Assembly (NCBI RefSeq): GCF_025994315.1
Contig: NZ_BAQE01000030.1
DNA from: Swaminathania salitolerans
GTDB taxonomy: Bacteria; Pseudomonadota; Alphaproteobacteria; Acetobacterales; Acetobacteraceae
DNA: 64,000 nt
Reading direction: 5' to 3' (one strand)
Part shown: one piece after another, positions 51,281 to 60,049 of the stretch
Layout of the letters: every line of letters starts with the position of its first letter
Numbering within the stretch: the stretch's first letter is position 1
The notes under the pieces: model-generated
What the model saw: only the letters and a program-made list of their open reading frames with translations
Told to the model about the DNA's origin: nothing
The model's database searches: none
Made by a program: the position numbers and the translations under genes

Positions 51281-52207
51281 ATGAAAAAAGCCCTGCTTGC
51301 CGCCGCTACTCTCCTCTGTGCTCCCCTGTCAGCCCAGGCTGCCACGGATACGGGTCCCATGCGCTTCGTCATGATCCCGAAGGCCGTTCATCCCTGGTTC
51401 GACAAGGCCAATAACGGCGCCCAGGCCGCCGCCGCTCTTCTGAGCAAGGCGACCGGTCGCCAGATCACCGTGGAGTATCGTGCGCCGCAAACCGCCGATG
51501 TCTCGACCCAGAACGACATCATCGAGCGGGCGATCGCCACCCATCCCGACGGACTCATTCTCGATCTTCTCGACGAGAAGGGCAATCGCGCGACGATGCA
51601 GGAGGCGGTCGAGGAGAAGATCCCGATGACCGTGTTCGATTCCCTCCCGCCGGAAGGAATGAACATCACGGCTGTCGGCGCTGATTTCTGCGAGCAGGGA
51701 ACCCTTGCGGCCGAGCGTCTCGCGAAGCTGATCGGCAACAAGGGCGAGGTCGCCATCATGATGGGCGTCCCCACCGCGCCCAATCACGCGCTGCGCGCGC
51801 GCTGCGAGCTCAAGGTCTTTTCGAAATATCCCGATATCAAGGTCGTCGCGACCGGGATCGACAATGACAGCATCGAGACGGCCCAGAAGCAGGCTTCGGC
51901 GATCATGCAGGCCCATCCCGATCTCGCAGGCTGGGTTGCGTGCGATGCAGCCGGCCCCGTCGGGATCGGCCAGGCCATTCGCGAGAGCGGAAAGGTCGGG
52001 AAGGTCAAGGAAGTCGGCCTCGACAATCTCAACGACATGCTCCAGCTGATCAGGGACGGCGTGGTCGACTCATCGGCGTCGAGCCGTCCCGAGATGCAGG
52101 GATACTGGGCCGTCATCGCGGCGTGGCAGAAGGCCCTCGGGCAGCAGACACCCAAGAACATCGATACCGGCATCGATATCATCACGAAAAAAACGCTCTC
52201 CAAATAA
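51281..52207 (+). CDS. Sugar/polyol ABC transporter periplasmic binding protein
   Basis: A 308-residue periplasmic-binding protein of the ribose/LacI-like type. The signal peptide is 'KALLAAATLLCAPLSAQAAT', followed by 'FVMIPKAVHPWFDKANNGAQ' and 'DGLILDLLDEKGNRATMQEA', with the hinge region 'GWVACDAAGPVGIGQAIRES'. It delivers the substrate to the ATPase/permease encoded next. By analogy with the rhizobial erythritol importer (EryG) it would bind a tetritol or tetrulose; the specificity is inferred only from neighbours. Confidence 0.9.
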   Translation: MKKALLAAATLLCAPLSAQAATDTGPMRFVMIPKAVHPWFDKANNGAQAAAALLSKATGRQITVEYRAPQTADVSTQNDIIERAIATHPDGLILDLLDEKGNRATMQEAVEEKIPMTVFDSLPPEGMNITAVGADFCEQGTLAAERLAKLIGNKGEVAIMMGVPTAPNHALRARCELKVFSKYPDIKVVATGIDNDSIETAQKQASAIMQAHPDLAGWVACDAAGPVGIGQAIRESGKVGKVKEVGLDNLNDMLQLIRDGVVDSSASSRPEMQGYWAVIAAWQKALGQQTPKNIDTGIDIITKKTLSK

Positions 52208-52224
52208 ACGATGGAGACGGGACA

Positions 52225-53730
52225 ATGGTCCTTCTCAAAGCAACGGGTATCCGCAAATCCTATCCGGGAGTTGTCGCCCTGGACCATATCGACCTCACGC
52301 TCGAACCCGGCAAGGTCCATATCCTTGCCGGTGAGAACGGCGCGGGCAAATCGACGCTGATCAAGACCTTGTCCGGGCTCGTCCGTCCCGATGAGGGAGC
52401 ACTCGCCATCGAGGATGGCGATGCGCTCCAGGAGCCGCGTCTGTTCCAGCGTGTCGCCTATGTTCCCCAGGAACTGAATCTCTTTCCCTATCTTACCGTC
52501 GCCGAAAACATGTTCATGCCCTTCGGGCGGAGCGGCTTCGGGACGATCACCGTTTCCGAAAAGGCCATGGAGCGCGAGGCGGAGAAATTCATCTCCCGCT
52601 TCGGCATTCATGCCCGCGCCGATCAGAAGGTGGCCGATATCAGCGTTCCGGATCAGCAGCTTCTCCAGATCGCCCGCGCGGCGACCCAGGAGGAATTCAG
52701 GATCATGATCCTGGACGAGCCGACCTCGTCGCTGACAGCGAAGGAAACGGAACGGCTCTTCCGCATCGTCAACGACCTGCGTGACAAGGGCATCGCCATC
52801 GTCTTCGTCTCTCACAAGATGGAGGAGATCTTCTCTCTCGGAGACACCGTCACCGTGCTTCGGAACGGCCGCAGCGTCGGCACCTTCCCGATGGCGGACA
52901 TGACGGAAAGCGAGCTGATCCGTCTCATGTCGGGCAGCACGGTCAAGCTGGACGAGCAATTCCAGTCGCGCAGCGAAACGCGCGACGACGATGTCATCCT
53001 GTCGGTGGAGGGGCTGTCGGGCCCCGGATTCGACGATGTGTCCTTCACCCTCCGTCGAGGCGAGATCCTCGGTTTTGCGGGCCTCGTGGGCGCCGGACGC
53101 TCCGAAGTGATGCAGACGATGTTCGGCTTCCGGAAAGCGCGCGCGGGCCGCGTGATGCTCGAAGGGAAGGAGATCGCCCGCAACCGCCCGGACAAGGCGG
53201 TCAGGGCCGGAATGATGTATCTGTCGGAAGAGCGCAAGCATCACGGCATTTTCCCCATGCTCAGCGTGCGCGAGAATATCGCTCTGGCGGTGACCGGCGC
53301 GATCACGAAAGGCGGGCTCATTTCCGGCGCCCGCGAAACCGCGACCGTATCGGACATCATCGGCCGGTTCGATGTACGGACGTCCTCGCCCGAAAAGAAG
53401 ATCATGTTCCTCTCGGGCGGAAACCAGCAGAAAGCGATCATCGGGCGGGCAATGGCCCGCAAGCCGCGGCTGCTGATTTTCGACGAACCGACGAAGGGTA
53501 TCGATATCGGAACGAAGTTCCAGATCTACCGGATCATGCAGACTCTTGCCGAAGAAGGCGTGGGGATCATTCTCGTTTCCTCGGAAATGAGTGAACTCCA
53601 GCGTTGCGCGAACCGGATCGTCACCATGTATGCCGGCCAGATCAACGGTTCGTTCGATCATGCCGACACAGATGTCAGCACCTTGGTAGCCGCCATCATC
53701 GGCTCGCCGGAGACCAGCCATGTCGCCTGA
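52225..53730 (+). CDS. Sugar/polyol ABC transporter ATPase with two nucleotide-binding domains
   Basis: A 501-residue duplicated ATPase of the RbsA/EryE class. The first domain has Walker A 'HILAGENGAGKSTLIKTLSG' and Walker B 'ILDEPTSSLTAKETERLFRI'. The second has a degenerate Walker A region 'ILGFAGLVGAGRSEVMQTMF', the signature 'FLSGGNQQKAIIGRAMARKP' and Walker B 'LLIFDEPTKGIDIG'. The asymmetry is normal for this class. The stop overlaps the permease start by 11 bases. Confidence 0.94.
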   Translation: MVLLKATGIRKSYPGVVALDHIDLTLEPGKVHILAGENGAGKSTLIKTLSGLVRPDEGALAIEDGDALQEPRLFQRVAYVPQELNLFPYLTVAENMFMPFGRSGFGTITVSEKAMEREAEKFISRFGIHARADQKVADISVPDQQLLQIARAATQEEFRIMILDEPTSSLTAKETERLFRIVNDLRDKGIAIVFVSHKMEEIFSLGDTVTVLRNGRSVGTFPMADMTESELIRLMSGSTVKLDEQFQSRSETRDDDVILSVEGLSGPGFDDVSFTLRRGEILGFAGLVGAGRSEVMQTMFGFRKARAGRVMLEGKEIARNRPDKAVRAGMMYLSEERKHHGIFPMLSVRENIALAVTGAITKGGLISGARETATVSDIIGRFDVRTSSPEKKIMFLSGGNQQKAIIGRAMARKPRLLIFDEPTKGIDIGTKFQIYRIMQTLAEEGVGIILVSSEMSELQRCANRIVTMYAGQINGSFDHADTDVSTLVAAIIGSPETSHVA

Positions 53731-54745
53731 AACCTCGCCAGCACCGGCCCCCGCATCGGGCGCCCAGCTTCCACCGCCGCCCTCGCTGGCGGACCGGATC
53801 AAGACAGTGGCGGCCAATCCGCTTTGCGGCGTGGTCGTCGCGCTCGTCGTGATCTTCGTCCTTTCCTGCCTGTTATCCGCGCATTTTCTCACAGCCTTCA
53901 ACATGAAGATCATCGCCCGGTCGCTCGCCTTCGTGGGGCTCGTGACCATCGGCCAGGCCATTCTGATGATCCTCGGCGAACTCGATCTTTCCGTCGGCGC
54001 CATAGGCGGCCTGTCCGGCGTTGCCGGCGGACTCTTCATGGTGCAGTTCGGCCTCGATCCGTGGCTGTCTCTCGTGCTCTGTCTCGCGCTCGGCACGGCA
54101 TGCGGATTGCTCAACGGCGTTCTCATCACGCAGCTCCGCCTTCATTCGCTCGTGCTCACGATCGGCATGGCGGGTGTGTACGGCGGTGCCAATCTCGTTC
54201 TGACCAAGGGCGTCGCCATTACGGGCATACCGGGAGCCATCTCGTTTCTGGGGCGCGGCATGATGTTCGGTCTTCCGGTGCCGTTCGTCATCCTTCTCGT
54301 CTGTCTCGCCATCGTCTCCTTCGTGATGCTGCGCACGCCGCTCGGTCGCTATGTCTATGCCATCGGCAGCAACAAGGCCGCGGCACGCATGCTCGGCATC
54401 CGGGTCGACGCGATCCGGATCTGTGCCTTCGCCAGTGCGGGGTTTCTCTCGGCACTCGCAGGAATCGTCATGGTCGCCCGACTGGGTACGGCGCAGCCCT
54501 CGATCGGCGATACCTGGGTGCTCGCTCCGATCGCCGCTGCGGTAATCGGCGGCGTCGCAACCACCGGCGGGCTCGGCAGCCCCTTCGGCGCCGTGCTGGG
54601 AGCCGTCATCATCGGCATCATCGAGAATGTCATCGTGCTGTTCGGTATCTCGCCCTACTGGCAGTCGATCGTCAGCGGCGGGATCGTCGTTGCTGCGATC
54701 TCGTTCGACTCCGTCGCCCGCCGCTACTTCAACCGGGAGGCCTGA
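53720..54745 (+). CDS. Sugar/polyol ABC transporter permease
   Basis: A 341-residue RbsC-type permease with about ten membrane helices. Family motifs include 'ILMILGELDLSVGAIGGLSG', 'LNGVLITQLRLHSLVLTIGM' and 'YAIGSNKAAARMLGIRVDAI' (coupling loop). The N-terminal 25 residues are Pro/Ala-rich. With the preceding two genes it makes one importer. It lies in the same operon as the tetrose-phosphate isomerases. Confidence 0.94.
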   Translation: MSPETSPAPAPASGAQLPPPPSLADRIKTVAANPLCGVVVALVVIFVLSCLLSAHFLTAFNMKIIARSLAFVGLVTIGQAILMILGELDLSVGAIGGLSGVAGGLFMVQFGLDPWLSLVLCLALGTACGLLNGVLITQLRLHSLVLTIGMAGVYGGANLVLTKGVAITGIPGAISFLGRGMMFGLPVPFVILLVCLAIVSFVMLRTPLGRYVYAIGSNKAAARMLGIRVDAIRICAFASAGFLSALAGIVMVARLGTAQPSIGDTWVLAPIAAAVIGGVATTGGLGSPFGAVLGAVIIGIIENVIVLFGISPYWQSIVSGGIVVAAISFDSVARRYFNREA

Positions 54746-54785
54746 CGGCCTCTCCCGGGTCCTCACCTATCAGGGAGCCATCTCC

Positions 54786-56507
54786 ATGACCAAGATCTGC
54801 GGCGATGCCGAAAATTTCGCGACATCCGCCCTGCGGGGTTTCGCCGATATCCACCGCGATATCGTAAGGCTCGTACGAGGGGGCGTGATCCGGTCCCGTC
54901 CGGCCACCCGAGGGAAGGTAAGTCTCGTCGTCGGGGGTGGATCGGGCCATTTCCCGGCCTTCAACGGTTATGTCGGCAAGGGCTTCGCCGATGCCTCCGT
55001 TGCAGGCGATGTGTTCGCCTCTCCCTCGACCCAGGCCATTCTGCGCATCGCGCGGGAAGCCCATCTCGGTGGCGGCGTCATTCTCGGTTATGGCAACTAC
55101 GCCGGTGACGTCCTCAATTTCAGCATCGCAGCCGAGCGTCTGAGGGCCGAGGGCATCGATACCCGCATGATCGCGACGACGGACGACATTGCCAGCGCGC
55201 CCGAAGACGAGGCACCGCGACGGCGTGGCACCGCCGGGGATCTGCCCGTCTTCAAGATCATTGGCGCCGCGGCCGAAGAGGGCATGACCCTCGATCAGGT
55301 CGAGGCGATCGGAAAGCACGCAAACGCCCGTACACGGACCTTCGGCGTCGCTTTCGACGGATGCACCTTGCCGGGAGAAAAGGAAAAGCTCTTCCATGTT
55401 CCGGATGGCCGCATGGCCATCGGGCTCGGGGTGCATGGCGAGCCGGGCATCGACGAGACGGATGTGTTGAGTGCGGAAGCGCTGGCGAGCCTGCTCTGCG
55501 ACCGTCTGCTTCGCGAAGCACCGGCAGGGGGCGGCTCACGCATCACGGCGGTCCTGAACGGGCTGGGCGCGACGAAATACGAGGAGCTCTTCGTGTTGTG
55601 GGAGGCGATCATCCCGCATCTCGAGAACGCTGGCTATACGGTCATCGCACCACTTGCCGGGGAATACATCACCAGCCTCGACATGGCCGGGTGCTCTCTC
55701 ACCATCGTCTGGCTCGACGAGGAACTCGAGCGACTGTGGCGCGCGCCCGTGGAATCCGCGGCATTCCGGCGCGACCTCGTCTCAGGTTCGTTCACGGGGG
55801 GAACGCCTTCGCCTGCGGATATTCCCTCCGCCTACATGAAATCCCTGACAGAGGCGGGGCGTCAGGGCGGGCGCTGCGTCGCAACCGTCATGCACAAACT
55901 GTCCCTGGCGCTGAGTGCCGCCGAACATGAACTCGGACAGATCGACGCCCTGGCAGGCGATGGCGATCATGGGCAGGGAATGGCCCGGGGCGCAGGCGCT
56001 GCCGCCCGGGCGGCTCTGGCCGCCGTCGATGCCGGAGCGGGCCCCGCTTCCGTCCTTGCGGCCGCTGCCGATGCATGGGCCGATCGGGCCGGCGGAACGT
56101 CGGGCGCTCTGTGGGGGGCCGGACTTTTCGCCTTCAGCACGGCATTCGACGACGCAGCCGCTCCGGACGCGCAAAGCATTGCCACCGGTCTGCGCCGCGC
56201 CATGGAGAAAATCATGGCGCTGGGCAAGGCACGTCCCGGCGACAAGACGCTCATGGATGCGCTTCATCCTCTGGTGGAGACTTTCGAAGACAATCTGCGC
56301 AAGGGCGAGCCGATCGCCCGGTCCTGGCAGGATGCCGCCATCGTCTCGATGGAAGCCGCCGAAGCGACGAAGGATCTTCTTCCGCGTCTGGGGCGCGCCC
56401 GCACCCACGGCGAACGAAGCAAGGGCCATCCTGATGCAGGGGCGATCTCTCTTGCGCTTTGCGCACGGGTCGTCGGGGAGGAGCTGGCAGCGCTGTCGTT
56501 GCGCTAG
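54786..56507 (+). CDS. DhaK-DhaL fused ketose kinase (dihydroxyacetone/erythrulose kinase)
   Basis: A 573-residue single-chain ATP-dependent kinase. The DhaK part (1-330) has 'VSLVVGGGSGHFPAFNGYVG' and the substrate-binding His in 'IGLGVHGEPGIDETDVLSAE', where the ketone is held as a hemiaminal. The DhaL part (about 365-573) has the ADP-Mg aspartates in 'IDALAGDGDHGQGMARGAGA' and 'KARPGDKTLMDALHPLVETF'. Related fused kinases in Mycobacterium phosphorylate L- or D-erythrulose (LerK/DerK). Placement after the tetritol importer suggests erythrulose, but dihydroxyacetone is possible. Confidence 0.9.
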   Translation: MTKICGDAENFATSALRGFADIHRDIVRLVRGGVIRSRPATRGKVSLVVGGGSGHFPAFNGYVGKGFADASVAGDVFASPSTQAILRIAREAHLGGGVILGYGNYAGDVLNFSIAAERLRAEGIDTRMIATTDDIASAPEDEAPRRRGTAGDLPVFKIIGAAAEEGMTLDQVEAIGKHANARTRTFGVAFDGCTLPGEKEKLFHVPDGRMAIGLGVHGEPGIDETDVLSAEALASLLCDRLLREAPAGGGSRITAVLNGLGATKYEELFVLWEAIIPHLENAGYTVIAPLAGEYITSLDMAGCSLTIVWLDEELERLWRAPVESAAFRRDLVSGSFTGGTPSPADIPSAYMKSLTEAGRQGGRCVATVMHKLSLALSAAEHELGQIDALAGDGDHGQGMARGAGAAARAALAAVDAGAGPASVLAAAADAWADRAGGTSGALWGAGLFAFSTAFDDAAAPDAQSIATGLRRAMEKIMALGKARPGDKTLMDALHPLVETFEDNLRKGEPIARSWQDAAIVSMEAAEATKDLLPRLGRARTHGERSKGHPDAGAISLALCARVVGEELAALSLR

Positions 56508-56925
56508 GGCGCGCAACACCTCCGGGCGGGCTGAGCGCCACGCCTGCCCGGAGATTGCCGCTCCTGTTTTGCGGATCGCCCGCCCCGTTGGATCGTGTCC
56601 GGGGCCGAGGCCAGGGCCGGGAGCGAGGGGCGGGGTCTTGCTCCGCCTTGTCCGGACAGAGAGGTCCTGCTCCGGAAAACGCCCACCGGAACGCGCAGGA
56701 CCCTGCAGCCCGACCGGGTGTCCGGGTCGATATGCTGCATATCGCGTTGCACACCCTGTTCCCGGGTTTCCCTCAGGTTTTCCACATCCTTACCCACGGA
56801 CACATCCACGAAATCTGTGGGTAAACGGCGCGACCGGGGAAAGGCGCGTCTCCTGTGAGACAGAGTGGTTCAGCTGAGGGAAAAGGCGGACGCCCCGTTC
56901 CGGGGGCCGCATCGGCAGAGGACGA
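56508..56925. other. Gene-free gap between converging genes with several inverted repeats
   Basis: About 420 bases without a convincing gene. CGATATGCTGCATATCG (56728-56744) is a perfect 17-bp palindrome. TTACCCACGGA (56790-56800) and TCTGTGGGTAA (56814-56824) form a near-perfect dyad likely to end transcription in both directions. TTTTCCACA (56778-56786) and the TTACCCACA-type arm differ from the DnaA box TTATCCACA by one base each. Confidence 0.5.
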
Positions 56926-58338
56926 TCAGTCCCGCCTTTCCCGCGCGAAGTTCGAGTTATGCCGCGAATAGAACCAGTATGTCGCAAAGCCGAGCACAGC
57001 ATAGGCGCATAGCAGCAAGGCCGGGACCGGATTGCCCCGTATCAGGGCACGCGCCATATCCGCAAAGAGCGGGGCGATCATGACGACGCAGAAGATCATG
57101 CCGAGCGTGGGGGCAATGCCGATCCACCATCCTCCGATCGTCACGCCGCCAAGAGGAACGCTGAAGCTGCGCGGCATCTCCGGATGCATGTTGCGCTGCC
57201 AGATCACGGTGAAACAGACGATACCGAATGCCGCAGCCGTTCCGATACTGACCAGATCGCTGATGACGTCGATCGGCAGAATGGCGGCTGCGAGAGCGAC
57301 GAGGAGTCCGAGCAGGATCGTCCCGGTCCAGGGCGTTCGAAAACGGGGATGCACGTAGGAGAAGACCGGCGGGAGCAGACCGTCGCGGCTCATGGCGAAA
57401 AAGATGCGCGTCTGACCGTAGAGAAGGCCGAGCAGCACCGAGCAGAGACCGATCGTCGCACCGAGATTGACGAAAAGCGCGAGCCAGGGCTGCTTCATGG
57501 CCCTGACAGCGATCGCCAGCGGATCGGCGACGTTCAGCTCACGATAGGGGACGATCCCGATCAGTACCGAAGCGACGCAGACATAAACGAGGGTACAGAT
57601 GACGAGGCTTCCGATGATCCCGATCGGGACATCCCGTCTCGGGTTACGGGCTTCGGCGGATGCCGTGGAGACCGCCTCGAACCCGACATAGGCGAAGAAG
57701 ATGATCGAGGCGGCACGAAACATGCCCGGTACGCCGTACTGGAACCCGCCCTGATATTCGGGGATGAACGGATGCCAATAGGCCGGATGCAGCGCAAAGA
57801 GACCGCAACCGACGAACAGGGCCAGAACACCGACCTTTATGAAGACGATGACCGTATTCACCCGCGCGGATTCCTGAACGCCGCGAACGAGGCAGGCTGT
57901 CACCACGGCTATGGCAAGGGTCGCGACGAGATCGAAACGCCATCCGGCCGTTATGACCATGCCGCCACTGCCGGGGACAGTCTGGAAGGTCGCCTGACGA
58001 AACGCTGCCGGAACGTGCACCCCGAAGCCCGAGAGCAGGCTCGACGCATATCCTGAAAGGCCGGAAGCGACCGCAGCGCAGGAGATTCCATATTCCAGGA
58101 GAAGCAGCCACCCGACGGTCCAGGCCGCTCTCTCTCCCATCGACACATAGGCATAGGAATAGGCGGAACCGGAAACCGGCAGGCTGGATGCAAGCTCTCC
58201 GTAGGAAAAGGCCGTGAAGAGGCAGGCGAGCGCGGCGATGACGAAGGAGACGAGAATGGACGGCCCGGCATATTCCGCGGCCGCAGTTCCGGTCATAACA
58301 TAGATCCCGGCCCCGATCGTCGAGCCGACACCGAGCAT
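56926..58338 (-). CDS. APC-family amino acid permease (cationic amino acid transporter type)
   Basis: At least 470 residues with about twelve to fourteen membrane helices. The opening 'MLGVGSTIGAGIYVMTGTAA' is the helix 1 ligand motif of CAT-type permeases, followed by 'SFVIAALACLFTAFSYGELA' and 'FFAYVGFEAVSTASAEARNP'. The true N-terminus should be about 45 residues longer: the same frame continues upstream with 'RRKTLAQINADYETNGLKRS', conserved in the family, but reaches a stop without any ATG. Removing one A from the A4 run at 58467-58470 would connect it to an ATG at 58483. A frameshift or a non-ATG start is therefore possible. Confidence 0.85.
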   Translation of the reverse strand: MLGVGSTIGAGIYVMTGTAAAEYAGPSILVSFVIAALACLFTAFSYGELASSLPVSGSAYSYAYVSMGERAAWTVGWLLLLEYGISCAAVASGLSGYASSLLSGFGVHVPAAFRQATFQTVPGSGGMVITAGWRFDLVATLAIAVVTACLVRGVQESARVNTVIVFIKVGVLALFVGCGLFALHPAYWHPFIPEYQGGFQYGVPGMFRAASIIFFAYVGFEAVSTASAEARNPRRDVPIGIIGSLVICTLVYVCVASVLIGIVPYRELNVADPLAIAVRAMKQPWLALFVNLGATIGLCSVLLGLLYGQTRIFFAMSRDGLLPPVFSYVHPRFRTPWTGTILLGLLVALAAAILPIDVISDLVSIGTAAAFGIVCFTVIWQRNMHPEMPRSFSVPLGGVTIGGWWIGIAPTLGMIFCVVMIAPLFADMARALIRGNPVPALLLCAYAVLGFATYWFYSRHNSNFARERRD

Positions 58339-58491
58339 AACCAGTTGGGTCGCGGTGAGCGAACGTTTCAGTCCGTTCGTCTCGTAATCGGCATTGATCT
58401 GCGCGAGGGTCTTGCGACGCGCTGCGATCGACGGGGGAAGGGAAGGAGGTGTGGCCAGGTCAGGAATTTTGGAAGTCGCCCATGTCTAAAG

Positions 58492-58513
58492 GGCCGATCA
58501 TGCCCGATCGGCC
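58492..58513. repeat. 8-bp dyad upstream of the permease gene
   Basis: GGCCGATC (58492-58499), six bases, GATCGGCC (58506-58513). It lies just before the possible start of the permease and after the uppP gene region; it could be a terminator stem or an operator. Confidence 0.35.
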
Positions 58514-58586
58514 ACGGAAACGAAACTTATTTCGTTGTCAAAAGAGTGTCAGGATAGGAATAGGTCCGAACCGGGATAGGCCGGAC

Positions 58587-59432
58587 TCAGAAGAACGTCA
58601 GAACGACGAGTGAGAAGATGCCGGCCCCCATGCAGTAGAAGGCAAACGGAGACAGCGCCCAGCGCTCATGATCGCGGAAATAGCGCAGAAGGACTGCCGT
58701 ACTGATCAGGGCCGTGATTCCTGCCGCGATCGCCGCGATGACCGAGATCGATATCATCTCATGGCTGACCGTCATGTGACGAAGCTTGAAAGCCTCGTGA
58801 ACCGTGGCCGCGAAAACGGCCGGCTGTGCCATGAGCAAAGAGAATCTGGCCGAGGTCTCGTGGTTCAGGCCGCAGAGCAGGCCCGCATTGATCGTCGAGC
58901 CCGAGCGGGAGATGCCCGGGAAGAGGGCGAGGCACTGCCAGAACCCGATGATCAGGGCATCGCGGCCCGACATGTCGGCGATCGCACGCTGGGGGCGCTT
59001 CCCCTTGTAGGAGCGCATCCATTCCGTGACGATCAGGATCAGACCGTTGAGGAAGAGGAAAAACGCGACGATGAGCGGTGTCCCGAAGATCACCTTCAGA
59101 CGATGTTCGAAAAAATAGCCGAAACAGACGACTGGCAGGGTCGCGACGATGAGCAGGACGAGGATCCGGATCGACTCCTCCCGGCGTTCCGCACCGTATC
59201 GCCCCAGAACGCCTGCCGCGATCGCCAGCCAGTCGCGCCAGAAGAAACACAACAGCGCCACGAGCGTGCCGAAATGCAGCATGGTCAGAAAGGGAAGAAA
59301 CAGATCGCTGCGCTCGTCCAGAGGCCAGTGAAGCAATGCGGGAAGCAGCACCGCATGTCCGAGGCTGCTGACCGGGAAAAGTTCGGTCAGTCCCTGAACA
59401 ACAGCGAGGAACAAGGCTTGAAGCAGCGTCAT
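58587..59432 (-). CDS. uppP: Undecaprenyl-diphosphatase
   Basis: A 281-residue BacA/UppP membrane enzyme that recycles undecaprenyl diphosphate to the monophosphate lipid carrier for cell-wall and surface-glycan synthesis. It has the family motifs 'VVQGLTELFPVSSLGHAVLL' (E-rich motif) and 'GFWQCLALFPGISRSGSTIN' (PGISRSG). Overexpression of such enzymes gives bacitracin resistance. It has normal length, with its start at 59432. Confidence 0.96.
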   Translation of the reverse strand: MTLLQALFLAVVQGLTELFPVSSLGHAVLLPALLHWPLDERSDLFLPFLTMLHFGTLVALLCFFWRDWLAIAAGVLGRYGAERREESIRILVLLIVATLPVVCFGYFFEHRLKVIFGTPLIVAFFLFLNGLILIVTEWMRSYKGKRPQRAIADMSGRDALIIGFWQCLALFPGISRSGSTINAGLLCGLNHETSARFSLLMAQPAVFAATVHEAFKLRHMTVSHEMISISVIAAIAAGITALISTAVLLRYFRDHERWALSPFAFYCMGAGIFSLVVLTFF

Positions 59433-59563
59433 GTGAGCTCGATACGATGATAAATTATGCCTTCTCCTGCCTCACTGCGCTCCGCTTCGCAAGCCCGTGC
59501 TTGACCGGGCGCCCCAGCCGCGCGATGAACTGCGTTCGGGACACTGACGGGATAAAGGCGCCG

Positions 59564-60016
59564 ATGGCTGCAAAAAACAGAGGCGGAGCGATCCTGGCGA
59601 GCACGATCGTGCTCGGGGTCGCCGCGGGTTTCCTGATCTATGCGGGTGCGCAGCGTCATGGCCCGGCCGGAGATACCCAGAGACTTCACGCCCGCTTCGT
59701 ATCGGCCAACGGGTTGTCGCGCGGAGCGTCCGTCGTACTCGCCGGAGTCAGGGTCGGAACAGTGTCGCGGATTTCCCTCGATCCGGGGACCCAGATGGCC
59801 ATGGTCGATTTCTCGATCGACAGGAATCTGCGTCTGCCTGTCGATACGGCCCTCAGCATCGCCGCCCCGTCGATGACCTCGGATAACGCCCTTCAGATCG
59901 CCCCGGGGAAGTCCAGGCAGTTTCTCGCAGCGAACACGACCATCACCGATACGCGCGCGCCGAGCTCGCTCGAACAGCAGGTCAGCAATTATATCTTCGG
60001 TTCGGGAATCCAGTAG
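59564..60016 (+). CDS. mlaD: MlaD-family lipid-transport protein
   Basis: A 150-residue protein with an N-terminal membrane anchor ('AILASTIVLGVAAGFLIYAG') and an MlaD/MCE beta-barrel domain: 'LHARFVSANGLSRGASVVLA', 'GVRVGTVSRISLDPGTQMAM', then 'FSIDRNLRLPVDTALSIAAP'. MlaD hexamers carry phospholipids between membranes in the Mla ABC system. The other mla genes are not adjacent, so it would work with components encoded elsewhere or be a stand-alone paralogue. The start was chosen by domain fit. Confidence 0.88.
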   Translation: MAAKNRGGAILASTIVLGVAAGFLIYAGAQRHGPAGDTQRLHARFVSANGLSRGASVVLAGVRVGTVSRISLDPGTQMAMVDFSIDRNLRLPVDTALSIAAPSMTSDNALQIAPGKSRQFLAANTTITDTRAPSSLEQQVSNYIFGSGIQ

Positions 60017-60049
60017 CGTCCGGACGCGCTCGGGCCGGGCCGCTTCGGA

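Noticed and set aside
51784..54129. 781-codon minus-strand frame opposite the ABC transporter genes
   Set aside because: It is a shadow of three clear transporter genes; no motif or ribosome site.
56728..56824. Chromosomal replication origin
   Set aside because: DnaA-like boxes are inexact, there is no AT-rich unwinding stretch, and no dnaA, dnaN or parAB genes are near.
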